Source of the DNA: Chloroflexota bacterium
GTDB lineage: Bacteria > Chloroflexota > Dehalococcoidia > SM23-28-2 > RBG-16-64-32
Assembly (NCBI GenBank): GCA_022563285.1
Contig: JADFNQ010000046.1
Span: forward strand, 1 to 8,819
DNA length: 8,819 bases
Reading direction: 5' to 3'
Shown here: positions 5,701 through 8,819 of the stretch, piece by piece
How positions within the stretch are numbered: the first letter of the stretch is position 1
Layout of the letters: the number at the start of each line of letters is the position of its first letter
Notes under the pieces: model-generated
The model's database searches: none
What the model saw: only the letters and a program-made list of their open reading frames with translations
What the model was told of the DNA's origin: nothing
Made by a program: the position numbers and the translations under genes

Positions 5701-5717
5701 CGCAGGAACGATCTGAT

Positions 5718-6017
5718 ATGGCGCAGGAAACTCGGACTGACACTGAGGCCCTCCTCTCCCGGCTCCGCCGCATCGAGGGCCAGATACGCGGTATTCATCG
5801 TATGATGTCCGAGGACCGGATGTGCGAGGATGTGCTGACGCAGCTTATGGCAGCGCGGAGCGGCCTGGACCAGGTGGGGCTGCTGATCATGGACCAGCAC
5901 GTTGAGAACTGCTTGCTCGCGGGGCTCCCCGCAGACGAAGGCCTGCGCAAGCTGCAGGCCGCCCTGCGGATGTGGCTGCGCTTCGGCGCGCCAACCCTGC
6001 CGCCAGCGGAAAGCTGA
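5718..6017 (+). CDS. csoR: CsoR/RcnR/FrmR-family metal- or thiol-sensing repressor, CsoR-like
   Basis: This all-helical DUF156 repressor binds DNA as a tetramer and is released by Cu(I) or, in relatives, by Ni/Co, formaldehyde or persulfide. It carries LLSRLRRIEGQIRGIHRMM, the family N-terminal helix. From ATG 5718 (99 aa) the sensing residues are C36, H61 and C65, the same spacing and numbers as the Cu(I) ligands of Mycobacterium tuberculosis CsoR. The residue before C36 is Met where that protein has Tyr. An earlier ATG at 5694 lies inside the operator, has no spaced ribosome binding site and would have almost no leader. ATG 5718 has AGGA about 10 bases upstream. No copper exporter or copper chaperone is adjacent; the neighbour is trxA-trxB, so a redox or persulfide signal is also possible. 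Confidence 0.88.
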   Translation: MAQETRTDTEALLSRLRRIEGQIRGIHRMMSEDRMCEDVLTQLMAARSGLDQVGLLIMDQHVENCLLAGLPADEGLRKLQAALRMWLRFGAPTLPPAES

Positions 6018-6033
6018 CCCGCGAGCGTTATCC

Positions 6034-6086
6034 GTAGCTGCTGGGCTTCAGCCCTGCTCCAGCTACAGACCTTCAGGTCTGTAGCT
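6034..6086. repeat. Two overlapping hairpins with TTCA loops downstream of csoR
   Basis: Hairpin 1 pairs GTAGCTG (6034-6040) with CAGCTAC (6060-6066) and, inside, GGGC/GCCC around TTCA. Hairpin 2 is a perfect 11-pair stem, AGCTACAGACC (6061-6071) with GGTCTGTAGCT (6076-6086), also around TTCA. The segment AGCTAC (6061-6066) belongs to both, so the hairpins exclude one another. There is no T-tract. It looks like a REP/REPIN-type intergenic repeat or a 3' end structure of the csoR transcript. Apart from this element, the promoter and the operator, the gap 6018-6184 shows nothing. Confidence 0.6.
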
Positions 6087-6118
6087 ACAACTGCCAAGCC
6101 TCAGGCAACGAATTCGCA

Positions 6119-6147
6119 TTGACGCGAGACTATATATCTGCTAAGAT
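6119..6147 (+). promoter_or_regulatory. Predicted promoter of the small membrane protein and tetR
   Basis: TTGACG (6119-6124, 5 of 6 matches) is followed by 17 bases and TAAGAT (6142-6147, 4 of 6). The predicted start near 6154 falls inside the palindrome at 6146-6163. Confidence 0.5.
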
Positions 6148-6163
6148 ACTGACTGGTCGGTAT
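6146..6163. promoter_or_regulatory. TetR-type operator candidate
   Basis: ATACTGAC (6146-6153) and GTCGGTAT (6156-6163) are complementary at 7 of 8 positions around TG. The TGAC...GTC core resembles operators of TetR-family repressors. It overlaps the predicted -10 and start, ahead of a small membrane protein and a tetR gene. Confidence 0.55.
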
Positions 6164-6184
6164 GTTAATGGAGGGAGATGAACG

Positions 6185-6388
6185 ATGCTGACGGCGCTGA
6201 TCATTGCTACGACAGCGACCGCACTGATTCTGACCGCGACGGTGCTGACCATCGTCACCGGCTGGTTCCCCCGCTTGACGGCCCTCGCCGCACGCGGTCT
6301 GGCGGCGTTACTCCACTGCGGCGGCGAGCAGCCACGTCTCAGCCCGCGCGATCGGTCTGAACTGGTAGCGCGCCTCTGGGTCCCCTAA
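6185..6388 (+). CDS. Small single-pass membrane protein, unknown function
   Basis: This 67-residue product is not recognised. Residues 3-26 (LTALIIATTATALILTATVLTIVT) form one hydrophobic, Thr/Ala-rich membrane segment. A short amphipathic stretch (ALAARGLAALLH) and a charged tail (RLSPRDRSELVARLWVP) follow. The basic residues after the segment suggest a cytoplasmic C terminus. GGAGG lies 10 bases before the ATG, and a predicted promoter with a TetR-like operator lies upstream. tetR follows after 40 bases. The placement suggests a TetR-controlled membrane peptide, but no function can be assigned and it could be a chance reading frame. Confidence 0.55.
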   Translation: MLTALIIATTATALILTATVLTIVTGWFPRLTALAARGLAALLHCGGEQPRLSPRDRSELVARLWVP

Positions 6389-6412
6389 CCGACCCTGTGG
6401 CGCGGGCGGGGG

Positions 6413-6418
6413 TATAAT
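6413..6418 (+). promoter_or_regulatory. Perfect -10 hexamer immediately before tetR
   Basis: TATAAT ends 10 bases before the tetR ATG. If used, transcription would start within a few bases of the ATG and give a nearly leaderless mRNA. No good -35 is visible. A weak AGGT (6420-6423) would serve longer transcripts from upstream. Confidence 0.4.
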
Positions 6419-6428
6419 CAGGTCAAAC

Positions 6429-7049
6429 ATGACCACTACGCCAAAGACCGCGCCGCGGCGACGGCGGGGCCGGGAGACACACGGACGCCTGATGGAGGCT
6501 GCCCGGGGCGTCTTCGGCCGCTCCGGATTCGACCGTGCGACGGTGGACGAGATCGTGCGCGAGGCGGGCTTCTCCAAGGGCGCTTTCTACGTTCACTTCG
6601 AAAGCAAAGAGGATCTGTTCTGGGCCATGCTGGAGGAGCGCATCTCCCGTCAGCAGGAGGCGCTGCGACAGGCCGTGGACTACAGCAAGCCCATGGACTA
6701 CAACGTGCGCACGATCCTGGACGCTGTGTTCGGCTTGCTCGGTGATGACCCACTGTGGGGCTCCCTGTTCATGGAGTTCCACGCCCACGCCGCCCGCAAC
6801 GAGAAGGTGCGCCAGCGCCTGGCCGTGATGTATGAGCGCTGGCGAGAGATGATCGTAGCCATCCTGGAGGTCAGCCGCGATGCCGGCCGCATGCGCGAGG
6901 ACGCGGACCTGGGCTTCATGGCCACCGTTCTCATCGCCACGGTGGAGGGGAGTATAATCCAGTACCACCTGGCGCCGGGAACCCTCTCCCTGGAGGAGAT
7001 GGTGGAGCCGCTGACACGGACGCTGTCCGAGTGGCTGGGCGCTGATTAG
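6429..7049 (+). CDS. TetR/AcrR-family transcriptional regulator
   Basis: This 206-residue repressor has the usual TetR length. A basic N-terminal arm (PRRRRGRETHGR) precedes the DNA-binding domain: RLMEAARGVFGRSGFDRATVDEIVREAGFSKGAFYVHFESKEDLF, with the helix-turn-helix at about 38-59. Residues 70-206 form the variable helical ligand-binding and dimerisation domain, whose ligand cannot be predicted. The palindrome at 6146-6163, upstream of the small membrane protein, is its likely operator, which would make an autoregulated two-gene unit. No efflux pump or other classic TetR target is adjacent; plsX downstream is convergent. Confidence 0.93.
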   Translation: MTTTPKTAPRRRRGRETHGRLMEAARGVFGRSGFDRATVDEIVREAGFSKGAFYVHFESKEDLFWAMLEERISRQQEALRQAVDYSKPMDYNVRTILDAVFGLLGDDPLWGSLFMEFHAHAARNEKVRQRLAVMYERWREMIVAILEVSRDAGRMREDADLGFMATVLIATVEGSIIQYHLAPGTLSLEEMVEPLTRTLSEWLGAD

Positions 7050-7082
7050 GGCCGCAGGCTATTCCGCCCTGGCCGGCGCGGC

Positions 7083-7104
7083 TTCCCTTAAGGCCTTGAG
7101 GGAA
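7083..7104. terminator. Stem-loop in the tetR/plsX convergent gap
   Basis: TTCCCTTAA (7083-7091) pairs with TTGAGGGAA (7096-7104), with one G-T pair, around the loop GGCC. The following GGCC-TGAA-GGCC (7139-7150) and CCCAT/ATGGG (7118-7138) are further short stems. None has a T-tract. The gap 7050-7205 holds no gene and probably serves as a bidirectional transcription end. Confidence 0.4.
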
Positions 7105-7205
7105 ATGCCCCGTGAAGCCCATGTAGAGGCGGTATGGGGGCCTGAAGGCCACCGCTGAACCGCAGGGAGCCGCTGGCTTCAGGCGGCGGGCGTTGCTGCA
7201 GCCCC

Positions 7206-8213
7206 CTACCGCGTCCTTGCCGGCGCTATCTCCCGCAGCGCCTCAAGCATCCCTGACTGCGCCGCCTCGCGGGCGACGCGCAGGGCGCTGAAGATAGCGC
7301 GGGCGTCGCTGCGGCCGTGGCCGATGAATACGAGGCCGTTAACCCCCAGCAGCGGCCCGGCGCCGTACTCCCGGTAGTCCAGCTTCTTGCGCACCTGGTT
7401 GAACGCCGGCATCAAGGCCAGCCCCGCGGCGGCGTACCAGGGTCGACTCTTAATCGCTGTGCGGAGCTGATTCATGACGAAGTCAGCGACCCCCTCCATC
7501 GTCTTGACGACGATGTTGCCCGTGAAGCCGTCAGTTACGATGACGTCGGCGATGTCGGTGGGGACATCGCGGCCCTCCACGTTGCCGATAAAGTTGAGGC
7601 CGCTCTTCTCCAGCAGCGCGTAGGACTCCTGCGCTAGAGTGCTCCCCTTCGCCTCCTCCTCACCGATATTCAGCAGCGCCACCTTGGGCCGCTCCACCTT
7701 CCACACGCGCTGCATGTAGGCTGAGGCCATCTCCCCGAACTGGAGTAGATAGTTGGGTTTGCAGTCGGCGTTGGCGCCCACGTCCAGGAACACGGTGAGC
7801 TTGCCGGAGAGGGGCATGAGCGCCGCCAGGGTGGGCCGCTCGATGCCCTTGATGCGGCCCAGGTACATGATGGCGGCGGCCATGATGGCGCCGGTGTTCC
7901 CGGCCGAGACGAAGGCGCCGGCCTCACCCTGCTTCACCATGCGCATCCCCACGACCAAGGAGGAGTCTTTCTTGTGGCGCGCCGCCTGGGCCGGCTGCTC
8001 GTCCATCGCGATGACCTCGGAAGCGGGGACGACGGTGACCGTATCGGGCTTGGCGCCGTGCTTGGCCAGCTCGGCGACAACCTCCTCCGGCCGGCCCACG
8101 AGGGCGAGGCGGAGGCCCAGCTCCCGGGCGGCGCGGACACCCCCGGCGACGATCTCCGCAGGGGCGTTGTCGCCGCCCATGGCGTCCAGGGCTATGAGGG
8201 GAGTATCGGCCAT
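7206..8213 (-). CDS. plsX: Phosphate acyltransferase PlsX
   Basis: PlsX converts acyl-ACP and phosphate to acyl-phosphate, the first step of the PlsX/PlsY route to phosphatidic acid; it acts at the inner face of the membrane. The 335-residue length is normal. Characteristic segments are IALDAMGGDNAP (7-18), KKDSSLVVGMRMVKQGEAGAFVSAGNTGA, RPTLAALMP, FLDVGANADCKP, VALLNIGEEEAKGS, NFIGNVEGRD, VIVTDGFTGNIVVKTMEG and YGAGPLLGVNGLVFIGHGRSD. The ATG at 8213 has only a distant AGGG upstream. Common partners (rpmF, fabH, fabD) are absent; an M20 amidohydrolase gene ends 33 bases upstream on the same strand. Confidence 0.96.
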   Translation of the reverse strand: MADTPLIALDAMGGDNAPAEIVAGGVRAARELGLRLALVGRPEEVVAELAKHGAKPDTVTVVPASEVIAMDEQPAQAARHKKDSSLVVGMRMVKQGEAGAFVSAGNTGAIMAAAIMYLGRIKGIERPTLAALMPLSGKLTVFLDVGANADCKPNYLLQFGEMASAYMQRVWKVERPKVALLNIGEEEAKGSTLAQESYALLEKSGLNFIGNVEGRDVPTDIADVIVTDGFTGNIVVKTMEGVADFVMNQLRTAIKSRPWYAAAGLALMPAFNQVRKKLDYREYGAGPLLGVNGLVFIGHGRSDARAIFSALRVAREAAQSGMLEALREIAPARTR

Positions 8214-8246
8214 GTCAGTACTTTACCCTATCCCAAACGTCTGCAC

Positions 8247-8819
8247 CTACGTCGCCGAGTCGAACTCCTCCCGCATCCGCTGGCGCAGGTCGGCGTCCGT
8301 GAGCACGTCCACGGCGGTCATCGCCAGCGCCTTCGCGGAGTCCAGCAGCGCCTTGTGTCCGGCATCGCTGGCGGCCATCTCGCGGAACTCCACCGTATGG
8401 ATAGGGATATCGGGCGGCGCCACGGCGATGGAGGGATGGATGGCGGGGACGAGGGCGCTGACGTTCCCCATGTCCGTGGAGCCCATTGAGCGGCGGGACT
8501 CCGGCTCCATCACCTTGCGCCCCAAGGACTCGACGTTAGCGCGGTAGGCCGCAGCGAGGACGTGGTTAGAACGCATCGCCTTGTAGCGGGACTCCTCGCC
8601 CCAGCGGTACTCCAGCTCGCAGCCCGTCGCCTGGGCCGCGGCCTGGAAGCAGGCGAGCACCCTACCCTTCAGCGCCTCGTCCAGGTAGGCGTCGTCCTCG
8701 GAGCGGATGAGGAGGCTGGCCGCCGTGTGGTGAGGGATCACGTTGACCGCCTGGCCGCCGTCGGTGATGATGCCGTGAATGCGGGCGGAATCGCGCAACT
8801 GCTGGCGCATGAGGCCGAC
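8247..8819 (-). CDS. M20-family amidohydrolase/peptidase (AbgB/PM20D2-like), 5' end cut by window edge
   Basis: The visible 190 residues are the C-terminal part of an M20 zinc hydrolase; the frame is open to the right edge and the N-terminal catalytic half lies outside. The first portion is the M20 dimerisation domain (RIHGIITDGGQAVNVIPHHTAASLLIR, LKGRVLACFQAAAQATGCELEY). The rest returns to the catalytic domain: MGSTDMGNVSALVPAIHPSIAV, then HTVEFREMAASDAGHKALLDSAKALAMTAVDVL. This GSTDMGNVS version matches the AbgB/PM20D2 branch, whose members cleave p-aminobenzoyl-glutamate or dipeptide-like amides. The substrate is not determinable. It ends 33 bases before plsX on the same strand and may be cotranscribed with it. 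Confidence 0.9.
   Translation of the reverse strand, partial: VGLMRQQLRDSARIHGIITDGGQAVNVIPHHTAASLLIRSEDDAYLDEALKGRVLACFQAAAQATGCELEYRWGEESRYKAMRSNHVLAAAYRANVESLGRKVMEPESRRSMGSTDMGNVSALVPAIHPSIAVAPPDIPIHTVEFREMAASDAGHKALLDSAKALAMTAVDVLTDADLRQRMREEFDSAT

Noticed and set aside
5694..5717. Earlier csoR start at ATG 5694
   Set aside because: This ATG is inside the CsoR operator with no properly spaced ribosome binding site; AGGAGG at 5665-5670 is 23 bases away. ATG 5718 has a usable site.
6178..6360. Overlapping reading frame starting at ATG 6178
   Set aside because: Its product is a low-complexity Asp/Arg-rich sequence and its start is only 2-3 bases from the ribosome binding site; the 6185 frame encodes a coherent membrane segment.
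6953..6958. Perfect TATAAT inside tetR
   Set aside because: It lies within conserved coding sequence, far from any downstream plus-strand gene, and has no matching -35.

Overview
The window is compact, GC-rich, gene-dense bacterial chromosome. The gene set is mostly ordinary: LexA, DNA polymerase III delta, a thioredoxin/thioredoxin reductase pair, PlsX, a TetR and a CsoR-type repressor, an oligopeptide-type ABC ATPase, a PIG-L deacetylase, a fumarylacetoacetate hydrolase (FAH) family enzyme, an M20 amidohydrolase and a selenocysteine tRNA. The GC content, a Gram-positive-type LexA box at lexA, selC, several TTG/GTG starts and this mix of catabolic genes would fit Chloroflexota (Dehalococcoidia or SAR202-like). 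That placement is an inference from gene content, not a demonstrated taxonomy. No phage genes, transposase, CRISPR array or rRNA were seen.

Layout. Positions 1-1186 (minus strand) hold a PIG-L deacetylase followed four bases later by an FAH-family enzyme that runs off the left edge. Divergent from them, lexA (1324-1965, plus) sits behind a strong promoter carrying LexA boxes. An orphan DppD/OppD-like ABC ATPase follows (2058-3059, plus) and meets holA (3056-4069, minus) tail to tail, with overlapping stop codons. Upstream of holA on the same strand lie selC (4160-4256) and the trxA-trxB operon (5599 down to 4330). Divergent from trxA is a csoR-type gene (5718-6017). Next come a two-hairpin intergenic element (6034-6086), a TetR-like operator, a 67-residue membrane protein (6185-6388) and a tetR gene (6429-7049). 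A hairpin-rich convergent intergenic region (7050-7205) separates tetR from plsX (8213-7206). An M20 amidohydrolase, cut by the right edge, lies just upstream of plsX.

Regulation is the most informative part. Three repressor genes (lexA, csoR, tetR) each have a recognisable palindrome on their own or a neighbouring promoter. The clearest is a perfect 9-3-9 palindrome of CsoR type between trxA and csoR. It fills the spacer of a predicted trxA promoter and covers the -10/+1 region of a predicted csoR promoter, so copper or thiol stress may be wired directly to thioredoxin synthesis. The lexA operators overlap the -35 of the divergent PIG-L promoter, so that operon may also fall under SOS control. 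No clear novel multi-gene defence or biosynthetic system is visible; the unusual content is in these shared control regions and in the orphan selC.
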